From: Cohnella herbarum
GTDB taxonomy: Bacteria > Bacillota > Bacilli > Paenibacillales > Paenibacillaceae
Direction: 5' to 3'
DNA length: 64,000 bases
NCBI RefSeq assembly: GCF_012849095.1
Contig: NZ_CP051680.1
Location: forward strand, 6,630,001-6,694,000
Both the position numbers and the translations under genes were made by a program. Positions 53,931-63,803 of this stretch are shown piece after piece; position 1 is the first letter of the stretch; the number at the start of each line of letters is the position of its first letter. The notes beneath the pieces were generated by a model. That model saw only the letters and a list, made by a program, of their open reading frames with translations. It was not told where the DNA came from and did no database searches.

Positions 53931-55646
53931 ATGAAAAAATGGCTAAGCCTCACCCTCATCGTTGCGCTGATGTTTACGATCGCCGCTTGCTCCGGCGGAA
54001 AAAACGAACCGGCAGCGAGCAACAGCCCGAGCGCTTCCAGCGAACCGCCGGCTTCCAGCGCGGAAAGCAGCCCGAGCGCCACCGAAAGCGCGAGCGAACA
54101 GCCCGCTGAGGATGCACCCGGCTGGATGGCCGACACGTCTCCGATTACGTTCGACTGGTATCTTAACTTTGCCTGGTTCCCGAACAAATGGGGCGTCGAT
54201 CCGACTTCCCAGTACATTACGAAGAAAACCGGCGTTAACCTGAATCTGGTCGTTCCGGCCGGTAACGAGAACGAGAAGCTTAACGCGATGATCGCGGCCA
54301 ACCAATTGCCGGACTTCATTACGCTCGGTTGGTGGGAAGAAGGCGTGAAGAAGATGGTCGAGGGCGGTCTCGTCGAATCGATAAGCGATTTGGCGGATCA
54401 GTACGATCCATACTTCTTCAAGGTGGCGGATCCGGCGAAGCTGAGCTGGTACGCGCAGCCCGACGGCAAAACGTACGTCTACCCGAACGCGTCGTCATCG
54501 CCGATGGACTTCGACAAATTCGGTACGCAGTTCACGTCCAACCAGACGTTCGTCGTCCGCAAGGACATGTACGAGGCGATCGGCAGTCCGGATATGCGGA
54601 CGCCGGAAGGGTTCCTGAACGCGCTTAAACTCGCGAAAGAGAAATTCCCGGAAGTGAACGGTCAGCCGCTGATTCCGATCGGATTCCATGAATTCGGCGA
54701 TGTCGGCAACTACTCGTTCATCGATTATCAACAAGACTCTTCTTACCTGGCTAATTTCCTAGCGCTTCCTCGGGAGAAGGAAGGTAAGCTATACGACCGT
54801 TCTACCGATCCCGAGTTTTTGAAGTGGCTTAAAGTGTTCCGCCAAGCGAATCAAGACGGATTGATTTCCAAAGACGTTTTTGTAGACAAACGCGCTCAGA
54901 TGGAAGAGAAAATCGCGCAAGGCCGTTATTTCGCGATGCTGTACCAACGGACGGACTTCGCGGCCCAGCAGAACGTGTTGTTCGCGAAAGACCCGAACTC
55001 GGTCTATATCGCGGTCGACGGTCCCGCGAACGCTCAGATGGATCCGCCGACGCTCGCCGGGCCGGCCATCTCCGGATGGACAGTCACGCTGATCTCCAAA
55101 AACGTGAAGAACAAAGAACGCGCGATCAAATTCCTCAGCTACCTGATCAGCGAGGAAGGCCAGAAGGATATGTACCTGGGAGAGAAAGGCGTCTCCTACG
55201 ATACGATCGACGGCAAAGACCAATTCAAACCGGAAGTGCTCGATCTGCTGAATAAAGACCGTTCCGCGTTCGACAAGCAATACGGTTCGTCCCATACGTT
55301 CTGGATGCTGATGGATACGAATATGCAACTGCAATGGCAGCCGCCTTCCGTAGAGCCGTTCAAACAGCTGGAAGATTGGACGAAAGGCAAGACGACCAGC
55401 TTCTCGCAGTACGATCTGATCAATCCTCCCGCGACATCCAAAGAAGGCATCAACGCTACGAAAATCGCCAACGATTGGGGCAAGGTGTTGCCTAAGCTGC
55501 TGTTGTCCAAGTCGGACGCGGATTTCGATCAAATCTTCAACGAGTTTATCGAGAAACGCGATAAGACGGGATTCGCCGAGCTGCAGGCTTATCGCCAGAC
55601 GAAGTACGAGGAGAACGTCAAGAAATTGGCCGAATTCATGAAGTAA
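53931..55646 (+). CDS. Solute-binding lipoprotein (cassette 2)
   Basis: A 571-residue lipoprotein with signal MKKWLSLTLIVALMFTIAAC (lipobox IAAC-S) and a Ser/Pro/Glu-rich linker with NSPSASSEPP-like repeats to about residue 60. A sugar-binding domain follows (ANQLPDFITLGWWEEGVKKM). The start ATG 53931 is 7 nt after AAAGGGG; ATG 53925 is too close. More distant from the two cassette 1 lipoproteins than they are from each other. Probably delivers an oligosaccharide to the two permeases upstream. Confidence 0.93.
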   Translation: MKKWLSLTLIVALMFTIAACSGGKNEPAASNSPSASSEPPASSAESSPSATESASEQPAEDAPGWMADTSPITFDWYLNFAWFPNKWGVDPTSQYITKKTGVNLNLVVPAGNENEKLNAMIAANQLPDFITLGWWEEGVKKMVEGGLVESISDLADQYDPYFFKVADPAKLSWYAQPDGKTYVYPNASSSPMDFDKFGTQFTSNQTFVVRKDMYEAIGSPDMRTPEGFLNALKLAKEKFPEVNGQPLIPIGFHEFGDVGNYSFIDYQQDSSYLANFLALPREKEGKLYDRSTDPEFLKWLKVFRQANQDGLISKDVFVDKRAQMEEKIAQGRYFAMLYQRTDFAAQQNVLFAKDPNSVYIAVDGPANAQMDPPTLAGPAISGWTVTLISKNVKNKERAIKFLSYLISEEGQKDMYLGEKGVSYDTIDGKDQFKPEVLDLLNKDRSAFDKQYGSSHTFWMLMDTNMQLQWQPPSVEPFKQLEDWTKGKTTSFSQYDLINPPATSKEGINATKIANDWGKVLPKLLLSKSDADFDQIFNEFIEKRDKTGFAELQAYRQTKYEENVKKLAEFMK

Positions 55647-55662
55647 ACCGCGAGTTGGAAGT

Positions 55663-55693
55663 CCAAAAAACCCAGTACGCCTGGGTTTTTTGG
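55663..55693 (+). terminator. Terminator after the cassette 2 lipoprotein
   Basis: CCAAAAAACCCAG-tacgc-CTGGGTTTTTTGG, 13-bp stem with its own T-run, then GCTTTTC. Confidence 0.9.
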
Positions 55694-55770
55694 GCTTTTC
55701 CCCGCTCATCGGCCTAAGCGCGTGATAGAATAAGGGCACGACCGCCGCGAAAGAGAGAGGACGACGAATC

Positions 55771-57681
55771 ATGCCTCGTTATTGGACGAACAAACGGGAG
55801 AAGTTTAGATTCCGGCTGGAGCAGCTGACCTTGCAGAAGCGGCTGGTCATCTCCTACATTCTCATCATGCTCGTTCCTAGTCTTCTGATTTCTTTGTATA
55901 TTTTTCGGGGGCTGACCGGCAATACGGTGAAAGAACTGCAGAAGAATAACGAGTATGCGTTAGAGATCGAACGGATTAATATCGATAATAATATGGAAAC
56001 GATGAAGCGGGCCGCTGAGAGAGCGGTAGTCGACGATAAAGTGCAAATCTATTTAATGCAGCCCGATTTATTGGGCGTTCAGGATCTAATCGACTTGGAT
56101 CGGCTCAGTCTGCAGAACATTGTCCGGATCCAGTACAACAATCCGAGTATCGAGCTCATACGTATTTTCATGACCAATGCTTCTTCTAACGAAATGTGGC
56201 CCGTCCTTTGGCATGAGCGTCGAATAAGGGGGGATCCTTGGTATGAGACCGTTAGAAAAGCAGGGTTAAGCGATGTGTGGTCGTTTAGTCTGTCTTTCCG
56301 GGAATTGATTCAAAATCGGTCCGGAGGAGAAGACGATAACCGCCCTAGAATTTCGCTGTACCGCGATCTACAGTACCCGCTGGGCTCTCACGTTGGTATT
56401 TTGCAGGTCGATATGCTGCTTACCAACTTTTTTCCGAATACGTTCGGTTCATTGCAGGATGAGCAGTCCCAGTTGGTCGTGTTCGATCGGAATGGTCATA
56501 TTTTCCGAAATCCCGCCAAGGGTTTCTTGGATCGTTCGGGTTTAACCGACGAAATTCTGAAGCAGCAGTTTAACTCCATCGAACCTGCTAATCAAAGCAA
56601 AGGAAGCTTTGAATTCAAGGTCGGAAACGTTCCGTTCTTGGGCGTCTATTCTTACATCGAGCCTTTGGATTCTTATATGCTGAAGGTGGCTTCATTAGAG
56701 CCGGTATACAACGGAATTAATGAGACCCGCAATCGGATTATTCTTGCCAACGTTGTACTGCTGGCTATTTTGACGTTATCTACATACTACTTAAATTCCT
56801 TTATTCTCAAGAAGCTGCACGTGCTGACGGACTCGATGAAGAAGGTTCGGCAAGGGGATTTCGGGTTCGATATTAACATTCGCGGCGGAGGCGAGGTCGG
56901 CGATCTGGCCCATCATTTCCGTAAAATGCTGCGAAAGATTAACGAGCTTATCGCCGAGGCGGTCAACAAGCAGGCGGCCTCTAAGGAAGCCGAGCTTGCA
57001 ACGCTTAAGAATCAGATCGATTCGCATTTCTTGTACAACACGTTAGAGAACATTAAGATGATGGCGGAAATCAACGATCAAAGGGACATCTCCGACGCAT
57101 TGACTTCCTTAGGGAGCATGATGCGGTATAACATGCGCTGGACGAGCGAATACGTGCGTTTGAAAGACGAGATCGCCCATATCGGCAATTATATTAATAT
57201 CGCGAATATTCGTTTCGATAACCGGATGAAACTCGAGATGGACATTCCCGAGGCGTATATGAAGCAAGAGTTGCTGAAAATGTCGCTCCAACCGATCGTA
57301 GAGAACTCCGTCAAACATGGGCTCGGGGATAAGGAACTTACAATTCGGATTCGCGCGGAGGAGGAAGACGGCGCCATGCTGATCTCCGTAACGGACGACG
57401 GAGTAGGCATGTCGGCTGAGCAGGAGTTCGAGTTGAACGGACGAATCAAACGGGCGAATGGAAGCGCGGCTTTAGGAGAAGGGAATGGGAACGGCAGCAG
57501 CAGCGGAAACGGCATCGGACTCGTGAACGTTCATAGCCGTATTCAGATGCATTTCGGCAAAGAGTACGGGTTAAAGGTAGAAAGCAAGCACGATAGTTAC
57601 ACGCGGGTAACGCTCCGTATTCCGCATTTTATATTAGACGGGGGGAACTCTGCCAATGAGAACGTTACTGATCGCCGATGA
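55771..57681 (+). CDS. YesM-type sensor histidine kinase (cassette 2)
   Basis: A 636-residue kinase with membrane segments at about 28-48 and 318-342 around an extracellular sensor. The HAMP domain is followed by phosphoacceptor His in QIDSHFLYNTLENIK and the ATPase domain (PIVENSVKHGL, VTDDGVGM). The phosphoacceptor motif has S before H instead of the common P. A Gly/Asn/Ser-rich insert (GEGNGNGSSSGNG) sits in the ATP lid region. Start ATG 55771. It overlaps the response regulator by 26 bp, so they are coupled. Confidence 0.95.
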   Translation: MPRYWTNKREKFRFRLEQLTLQKRLVISYILIMLVPSLLISLYIFRGLTGNTVKELQKNNEYALEIERINIDNNMETMKRAAERAVVDDKVQIYLMQPDLLGVQDLIDLDRLSLQNIVRIQYNNPSIELIRIFMTNASSNEMWPVLWHERRIRGDPWYETVRKAGLSDVWSFSLSFRELIQNRSGGEDDNRPRISLYRDLQYPLGSHVGILQVDMLLTNFFPNTFGSLQDEQSQLVVFDRNGHIFRNPAKGFLDRSGLTDEILKQQFNSIEPANQSKGSFEFKVGNVPFLGVYSYIEPLDSYMLKVASLEPVYNGINETRNRIILANVVLLAILTLSTYYLNSFILKKLHVLTDSMKKVRQGDFGFDINIRGGGEVGDLAHHFRKMLRKINELIAEAVNKQAASKEAELATLKNQIDSHFLYNTLENIKMMAEINDQRDISDALTSLGSMMRYNMRWTSEYVRLKDEIAHIGNYINIANIRFDNRMKLEMDIPEAYMKQELLKMSLQPIVENSVKHGLGDKELTIRIRAEEEDGAMLISVTDDGVGMSAEQEFELNGRIKRANGSAALGEGNGNGSSSGNGIGLVNVHSRIQMHFGKEYGLKVESKHDSYTRVTLRIPHFILDGGNSANENVTDRR

Positions 57682-59215
57682 CGAACGTAATATCCGGAAC
57701 GGTCTAAAGGCAATGATCGAGCGCGAGTTTCCCGGAGCGTATCGGATTATGCTGGCAGCCGACGGTAAGCAGGCGCTTGAACAATACGGGCAAGACCCGG
57801 CCGACATCGTGTTGACCGATATCCGCATGCCCGTTCTGGACGGGATCGGGCTTATCAAGCGATTGGCGGAACTCCCGCAGGCCCCGGCGTTGCTTATCTT
57901 GAGCGGTTACGATGATTTCCAATATGCCAAAGAAGCGATCAAGCATAAAGTCAAAGAATATTTATTGAAGCCGATCGTCCGGGAGGACTTGTTCGCTGCA
58001 CTCGGCAGAATCGAAACCGAGCTATCGCAGAGAGAATCGATTCATCATAAGCTCGAGTCCACGGATAAATACCGCAAAGGCATGCAGGTCAATACGTTGC
58101 AGCACATCTGGGCGAGATCGGACATCGGGGCCGATGAGATTGAATCGCTTGGTTACGAAGCGGGGCTTGGCGAATTCGAGCCGTCCTATTATATCGCAAT
58201 CTTGGATTGTTCCGGGCATCAAAGGAATTTAATTAAAGGAAACGAATATCTCGCCGGGCATGAACGGGGCGAGAAGCTGCTTTCTTTAGAAGAGAAGGAG
58301 GGACGCCTTGTCGTCCTCTCCGCCGAGCGCGAGTTGCTTCGCGGGATGGAGAACGCTTTGGCTTCGGCTTCGGGAGGGACGGGTACTTTTTCCATAGGCA
58401 TAAGCTCCGAAGGAGAGAAGATCGGACAGTTGAAAACCAAATACGAAGAAGCGCGACATGCGCTGAAGTATCGGCTCCTGCTGGATAGATCGGAATCGAG
58501 CTGGATGACTTACGAGCAATTCGCGAATCGGGATCGCGCATACCGGGTTGCGGAAGATTCGGTTCGCAAGCTGTCTAATATGATGGGAACCGACAGAGAA
58601 AAGGAAATGAAGTCGCTTCTGATGGAACTCTTCTCGGCCGAAAGGCTTGCCGATACGGATATCGGATACTTCGAGGAAGTCAGCCGGATGCTCAATGAAC
58701 GGGTGTTCGACGAAGTGTTTCGCACCTACGGGGATTCGTCGGTTGAAGTTATTAAAATTTATAAGCTCGCTGGAAACTTGTACAATTTTACGCACATTCA
58801 AGACTACATTCACTGCGTCCAGGATTTATTGTTTTCTTTGAACGACTATATCCGGCATTTGAAGTCGGCGCATATCGACCAGAAGGATATGGCCAAGGCA
58901 ATCGAATACATCCGCGCGAATTATAACAAGGATCTCAGCATGACGATGGTCTCTAACCATGTCTCGCTTAACTATTCTTATTTCAGCCAAGCATTCAAGG
59001 ATTTCGCGGGAACGAGCTTCGTGAATTATCTGAAGAACGTTCGAATCGGGAAAGCAACGGAACTGCTGGAGACGACGGAGCTTAAAGTGTTGGAAATCAG
59101 CGAGAAGGTCGGCTTCGACAACGCGAAACATTTTAACAGAGTGTTTAAGGATATGCTCGGCGTCACGCCTATCGAGTATCGCCAGAATAGCAGCAGTCGC
59201 TCCAGAGGGAAATGA
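57656..59215 (+). CDS. YesN-type response regulator with AraC DNA-binding domain (cassette 2)
   Basis: A 519-residue regulator with receiver (IADDERNIRNGLKAMI, DIVLTDIRMPVLDG, YLLKPI) and C-terminal AraC domain (MTMVSNHVSLNYSYFSQAFKDFAG, then LEISEKVGFDNAKHFNRVFKDMLGVTPIEYRQ). Start ATG 57656 after GGGGG. Partner of the overlapping kinase; the likely targets are the cassette 2 transport genes upstream. Confidence 0.95.
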   Translation: MRTLLIADDERNIRNGLKAMIEREFPGAYRIMLAADGKQALEQYGQDPADIVLTDIRMPVLDGIGLIKRLAELPQAPALLILSGYDDFQYAKEAIKHKVKEYLLKPIVREDLFAALGRIETELSQRESIHHKLESTDKYRKGMQVNTLQHIWARSDIGADEIESLGYEAGLGEFEPSYYIAILDCSGHQRNLIKGNEYLAGHERGEKLLSLEEKEGRLVVLSAERELLRGMENALASASGGTGTFSIGISSEGEKIGQLKTKYEEARHALKYRLLLDRSESSWMTYEQFANRDRAYRVAEDSVRKLSNMMGTDREKEMKSLLMELFSAERLADTDIGYFEEVSRMLNERVFDEVFRTYGDSSVEVIKIYKLAGNLYNFTHIQDYIHCVQDLLFSLNDYIRHLKSAHIDQKDMAKAIEYIRANYNKDLSMTMVSNHVSLNYSYFSQAFKDFAGTSFVNYLKNVRIGKATELLETTELKVLEISEKVGFDNAKHFNRVFKDMLGVTPIEYRQNSSSRSRGK

Positions 59216-59230
59216 ATAGGAGTCGGAGGA

Positions 59231-59262
59231 GGCCCCGCAGGGTTATCGATCTGCGGGGTCTT
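59231..59262 (+). terminator. Hairpin after the second YesN gene
   Basis: GCCCCGCAG/CTGCGGGGT arms around a 10-base loop, followed by CTTCG without a proper T-run. A weak terminator. Between 59263 and 59500 nothing is recognised. Confidence 0.5.
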
Positions 59263-59552
59263 CGACGTGACTTAGAATCGTATACCAGCGCCGAAATTCG
59301 GCTTGTATTGACAATAACGGTTCTGAACACCGCTATTCCGAATTATTCTGCTACCGGATGCGAGTAAAACCGTATTAGAATCCTAGGGCAGTTTCCGGAA
59401 GGGCTTAGCGGTAAAGCGAGAATCAATTAAAAATCTCCCAGCGGGAGAAACTAATCGCATGAAATGAAAATTCCGGTTGTTGTCATGAAGGTGTTGACCA
59501 ATCGTTCAATGCATATTCCCTTGACATATAAGGGTGTTAACAGGATGTTCAT

Positions 59553-59581
59553 TTGACTTTTGAACGATCGTTCGATAAGCT
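59553..59581 (+). promoter_or_regulatory. RND operon promoter with palindromic operator
   Basis: TTGACT and TAAGCT are 17 bp apart, and the spacer holds GAACGATCGTTC (59562-59573), a perfect 12-bp palindrome fit for a TetR-family dimer. A diverged half copy CAATCGTTCAAT lies at 59499. The TetR gene downstream of the exporter is the natural candidate to bind, giving autoregulation. Confidence 0.65.
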
Positions 59582-59614
59582 TGGCACAGAGAGATTAGAG
59601 GAGGAGTTGGAGAA

Positions 59615-62600
59615 ATGAAGAGCGTTATCGGGTTTTCACTGAAGAATAAATTCGCCTTGTGGATGATTACGATTATCGTAATCGTAGCAGGGCTGTATTC
59701 CGGCTTGACGATGAAACAAGAAAGCTTGCCTAATTTAAGTTTACCTTTCTTAAGCGTTACGACTGTGTCGCCGGGGTCCGCTCCAGATGCGATCGTGAAG
59801 GAAGTCACGGAGCCGCTGGAGAAGCGGCTGAAGAACGTGGAGGGTGTCAAGAATTTGACCTCGACCTCCATGGAGAACGTATCTTCGATCTTCGTCGAGT
59901 ATGATTTCGGCCAAGATATGGATCAAGCGGTAGCTCAACTTAGGGAAGCGTCCGCGGACGTCAAACTCCCGGAAGGCGTTGAAGCTCCGAGCATTTCGAA
60001 ATTCTCGTTTAACTCCTTTCCGGTCATCTCGTTAAGCGCTTCAGGACAGGGAAGCTTGGAAAACCTGACGAAAATCGTATCCGAAGAAATTCAACCGGCG
60101 CTTGAGGGCGTATCGGGCGTAGCTTCCGTGCAGATCGCGGGCCAGTACGTACAGGAAGTCACTTTAAAATTCAAAAAGGACAAGCTCGCGGAGTTGGGCT
60201 TGAGCGAAGAGACCGTAAAAGGAATCGTGCAAGGTTCGGCCTTGAAGGTTCCGCTTGGATTATTCCAATTAGAGGAAACTCAGAAAACGGTAGTCGTCGA
60301 CGGCCGGGTAACGACGATCGACGATCTGAAGAAGATCGAGATTCCGGTTATCCCATCCGCACCGGGGGCAAACGCAGGAGCGCCTAACGCAGGAGCGCCT
60401 GGTGCGGGCACGCCGGATGCGGGAACGGCCGGCACGACTCCTCCGGCGACCGGAGCCGGATTGCCGACGGTTCAATTAAGCGAAATCGCCGATATCGAAA
60501 TGATCGGCAAGGCGGAATCGATCTCCCGTACGAACGGCGAGGAATCCATCGGGATTCAGATCGTCAAATCAAACGACGCGAATACGGTCGACGTCGTAAA
60601 CGGAGTGAAAGACGAAGCGGAAAAGCTGAAGGAAAAATTCAGCGATCTGAAGCTGGACGTTCTGTTGGATCAGGGTAAACCGATCGAGGAATCCGTCGAA
60701 ACGATGTTAAGCAAAGCGTTGTTCGGCGCATTGTTCGCGGTTGTCGTTATTCTATTGTTCCTTAGAAATATACGGACGACGATCATTTCGATCGTGTCGA
60801 TCCCGTTATCGCTGATTATCGCGATTTTGTTGTTGAAGCAGTTCGATATTACCCTTAACATCATGACGCTAGGCGCGATGACCGTCGCCATTGGAAGGGT
60901 CGTCGACGATTCGATTGTCGTCATCGAGAATATCTACCGCCGCATGTCGCTCTCGAACGAGAAGCTCAAGGGCAAAGAGCTCATGCAGGAAGCGACGCGC
61001 GAGATGTTCCTTCCGATTATGTCGTCTACGATCGTAACGATCGCGGTATTCTTGCCGCTCGGTCTAGTAAGCGGGATGGTCGGCCAAATTTTCCTTCCGT
61101 TCGCGTTAACGATCGTCTTTGCTTTGCTGGCATCCCTGGTGGTGGCGGTTACCGTCGTACCGATGTTGGCGCACCAAATGTTCAAGAACGGAATCAAGGC
61201 CGGTAAAGGCCATGATCATGAGAAGCCGGGCCGCCTTGCTGGGGGCTACCGTAAAATTCTGAATTCCGCATTGAACCACAAAATCATTACGCTCGTTGTC
61301 GCTTTTGCCATCCTTATCGGTAGCTTGTTCCTCGTTCCGTTGATCGGAGCCAGCTTCTTGCCGGAACAGGAAGATAAATACGCGATGGTGACCTACTCGC
61401 CGGATCCGGGAGATAGTATCGCTGACGTCGAAGAGCGTGCGCTTGTCGCCGAGAAATTCATCCTGGAGCAACCGGATATCACGAGTCTTCAATATTCCGT
61501 AGGCGGAACGAATCCTCTGCAGCCGGGACCGTCGAAGTCTGGATTGTTCTTCCTGCAATACGATAGCAAGACGAAAGATTTCGCGGACAAGAAAGAAGCG
61601 GTCCTGGAAGGCTTGCGCAAAGCCGTTCCAACCGGCCAGTGGTCCGAAATGGATCAGGGCGGCGGACTCGGGGGAAGCAATTTCAGCCTCAGCGTTTTCG
61701 GGGGATCGTTAGAAGAAATTACGCCTGTCGTAGATCGGATCGCCGAGCTGATGAAAGCGGACAGTTCGTTCGACAAAGTCGATACAAGCCTGTCCAAATC
61801 CTACGAGCAGTACACGATCGTCGCTGACCAAGCTAAGCTTAGCAAGTACGGACTTACCGCGGGACAGATCGCTATGACGCTGAGTCCGCAACGCGTTCGT
61901 CCGGTGTTGACGCAAGTCGAAGACCAAGGCAAAACCTACAACGTGTACGTGGACGTTGCGGTTGCGGAGTATAAGAACGTGAACGACATTCTGGATTCCA
62001 AGCTGCAATCTCCGCTCGGAGTATCCGTGCCGATCCGCGACGTGGCGCAGGTCGAAGAAGGCAATTCGCCGAATTCGATCGCCAGACAGAACGGCAAGAT
62101 GGTCGTGAACGTGACGGCCGAAATCACGAAATCGGATGTCGCTAAAGTATCCAGCGACCTTCAAGCGAAAGTAGAGAAAATCGAGAAGCCGTCTTCCGTG
62201 GAGGTTAAGTTCGGCGGAGTGACCGAGCAGATTAACGAGACGTTCACCCAACTTGGGTTAGCGATGCTGGCCGCGATCGCCATCGTATATCTTGTGCTCG
62301 TACTGGCATTCGGGGGCGGACTTGCTCCGTTCGCGATCATGTTCTCCCTTCCGTTCGCGATTATCGGCGGACTCGTGGCCTTGTACTTGACGGGAGAGAC
62401 GTTAAGCGTGTCGGCCCTGATGGGAGCGCTGATGTTGATCGGTATCGTCGTGACGAACGCGATCGTTCTTATCGACCGCGTCATTCACAAGGAGCAAGAA
62501 GGCTTATCTACTCGGGAAGCGTTGCTTGAAGCTGGCGTTATTCGCTTACGTCCGATTCTGATGACCGCGCTTGCCACGATCGGTGCCCTTCTACCGCTCG

Positions 62601-62758
62601 CATTCGGCTTCGAGAGCGCCGGAATTATTTCCAAAGGCCTCGGCGTGACGGTTATCGGCGGACTGATCAGTTCGACGTTGCTCACCTTGCTTATCGTTCC
62701 GATCATCTATGAGATTCTAATGAAAATGAAACGCAAGCCTAAGAAGATTGCAGCCTGA
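59615..62758 (+). CDS. RND efflux transporter, AcrB/HAE1 type (SwrC-like)
   Basis: A 1047-residue inner-membrane pump with 12 segments and two large periplasm-type loops. In TM4 the RND proton-relay Asp pair is present (GRVVDDSIVVIENI). The first loop contains a Gly/Ala/Pro-rich insert (about residues 249-285, GANAGAPNAGAPGAG) that I do not know in the family. No membrane-fusion protein or outer channel is adjacent, as in Gram-positive SwrC (YerP), which acts in surfactant resistance. Start ATG 59615 after GGAGGAG. Probably co-transcribed with the TetR gene 43 bp downstream. Confidence 0.93.
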   Translation: MKSVIGFSLKNKFALWMITIIVIVAGLYSGLTMKQESLPNLSLPFLSVTTVSPGSAPDAIVKEVTEPLEKRLKNVEGVKNLTSTSMENVSSIFVEYDFGQDMDQAVAQLREASADVKLPEGVEAPSISKFSFNSFPVISLSASGQGSLENLTKIVSEEIQPALEGVSGVASVQIAGQYVQEVTLKFKKDKLAELGLSEETVKGIVQGSALKVPLGLFQLEETQKTVVVDGRVTTIDDLKKIEIPVIPSAPGANAGAPNAGAPGAGTPDAGTAGTTPPATGAGLPTVQLSEIADIEMIGKAESISRTNGEESIGIQIVKSNDANTVDVVNGVKDEAEKLKEKFSDLKLDVLLDQGKPIEESVETMLSKALFGALFAVVVILLFLRNIRTTIISIVSIPLSLIIAILLLKQFDITLNIMTLGAMTVAIGRVVDDSIVVIENIYRRMSLSNEKLKGKELMQEATREMFLPIMSSTIVTIAVFLPLGLVSGMVGQIFLPFALTIVFALLASLVVAVTVVPMLAHQMFKNGIKAGKGHDHEKPGRLAGGYRKILNSALNHKIITLVVAFAILIGSLFLVPLIGASFLPEQEDKYAMVTYSPDPGDSIADVEERALVAEKFILEQPDITSLQYSVGGTNPLQPGPSKSGLFFLQYDSKTKDFADKKEAVLEGLRKAVPTGQWSEMDQGGGLGGSNFSLSVFGGSLEEITPVVDRIAELMKADSSFDKVDTSLSKSYEQYTIVADQAKLSKYGLTAGQIAMTLSPQRVRPVLTQVEDQGKTYNVYVDVAVAEYKNVNDILDSKLQSPLGVSVPIRDVAQVEEGNSPNSIARQNGKMVVNVTAEITKSDVAKVSSDLQAKVEKIEKPSSVEVKFGGVTEQINETFTQLGLAMLAAIAIVYLVLVLAFGGGLAPFAIMFSLPFAIIGGLVALYLTGETLSVSALMGALMLIGIVVTNAIVLIDRVIHKEQEGLSTREALLEAGVIRLRPILMTALATIGALLPLAFGFESAGIISKGLGVTVIGGLISSTLLTLLIVPIIYEILMKMKRKPKKIAA

Positions 62759-62801
62759 CCGTCAGGTCGGCAATGGATTGAGGAAGGAGATTTAAGCGGT
62801 C

Positions 62802-63710
62802 GTGCAGGATAAAAAGAAGCAGATTCTCGATGCGGCGATTCGCTGCTTTGCTCGTAAAGGGTTCAATGCGACATCCATTCAGGAAATCGTAGATGAGCTC
62901 GGTATGGCCAAAGGCTCCATATATTTTTACTTCAAGTCCAAAGACGACCTGTTCGTCTCGGTTATCGAGTATTACGGCGAGATGTTGTTCGAATTGATGA
63001 CCGGGTTTCCGGAGGAAGCCGGTCTTCCTCCCCGGGAGAAGCTTATTCTGCAGTGGGAAAGGCAATTCGGGTTTGTTGTCGAACATTTGGATTTCATGAG
63101 AATGCTCATCAGCGAGCCGTTAACCGGACTGCATCCGCAACTTCAGAAGCTGATGATCCAAATTCGCGCTCGTTCCCATCTTTGGCATGTACATCATTTG
63201 TTAGCGATATACGGTGATTCCGTAGAAGATTACTTGGAAGATGCGGCAGCGTTGTTTTCGGGGATCGTGAAGCCCTTTTTCGAAGCGATGTTGTTCGAGG
63301 AATGGCAATTCGACAGCTTACGATTAAGCAAGTTTCTATTAGAGCGTCTGGATGATCTTGTGACCGGGATTATCGAGGATAAAGAAACCCAGATCTTGCC
63401 CTCGAAGGACTTAAAGGAGCTAAGAAGACTAGCCGGATACGCCGAGGAAGAAGGGAACGAGGAAATGGCTCTTCTCCGACAAGTGGCGGACCTCGTCATG
63501 GCTTCCTCCGCCGAGCGAGATGACTTGATTCAGGGCGATCTTCTGGCGGCTCTTGGATTGTTGAAGGAAGAAATCGTCAAGCCGAGATTGAAAAACCATT
63601 TTCTTGCCCGGGCCATGCTTGCTCTACTTAAACAGCATGTTCCGGATTCGATTATGGAACCGTTGAGCCGGCTTGAGAGAAGCTTATCGAAGAATGGACA
63701 TTTAGCATAA
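62802..63710 (+). CDS. TetR/AcrR-family regulator, long form
   Basis: A 302-residue regulator, longer than the usual 190-220. The TetR helix-turn-helix is at the N-terminus (ILDAAIRCFARKGFNATSIQEIVDELGMAKGSIYFYFKSKDDL). The C-terminal half is extended and helical (DLVMASSAERDDLIQGDLLAALGLLKEE). Start GTG 62802 after AAGGAGA. It probably represses the RND operon through the GAACGATCGTTC palindrome upstream of it. Confidence 0.93.
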   Translation: MQDKKKQILDAAIRCFARKGFNATSIQEIVDELGMAKGSIYFYFKSKDDLFVSVIEYYGEMLFELMTGFPEEAGLPPREKLILQWERQFGFVVEHLDFMRMLISEPLTGLHPQLQKLMIQIRARSHLWHVHHLLAIYGDSVEDYLEDAAALFSGIVKPFFEAMLFEEWQFDSLRLSKFLLERLDDLVTGIIEDKETQILPSKDLKELRRLAGYAEEEGNEEMALLRQVADLVMASSAERDDLIQGDLLAALGLLKEEIVKPRLKNHFLARAMLALLKQHVPDSIMEPLSRLERSLSKNGHLA

Positions 63711-63803
63711 AATTATTCTAAAGTTTACCGTTCCAACCACATCTTTTCGACTAAATTGTGTATAGTTAGAGGGAATATTACACAATTTGGAGGATTTGCG
63801 GTC

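Noticed and set aside
54789..55772. 327-residue minus-strand frame opposite the cassette 2 lipoprotein
   Set aside because: Antisense shadow created by codon bias of the lipoprotein gene; crosses a terminator.
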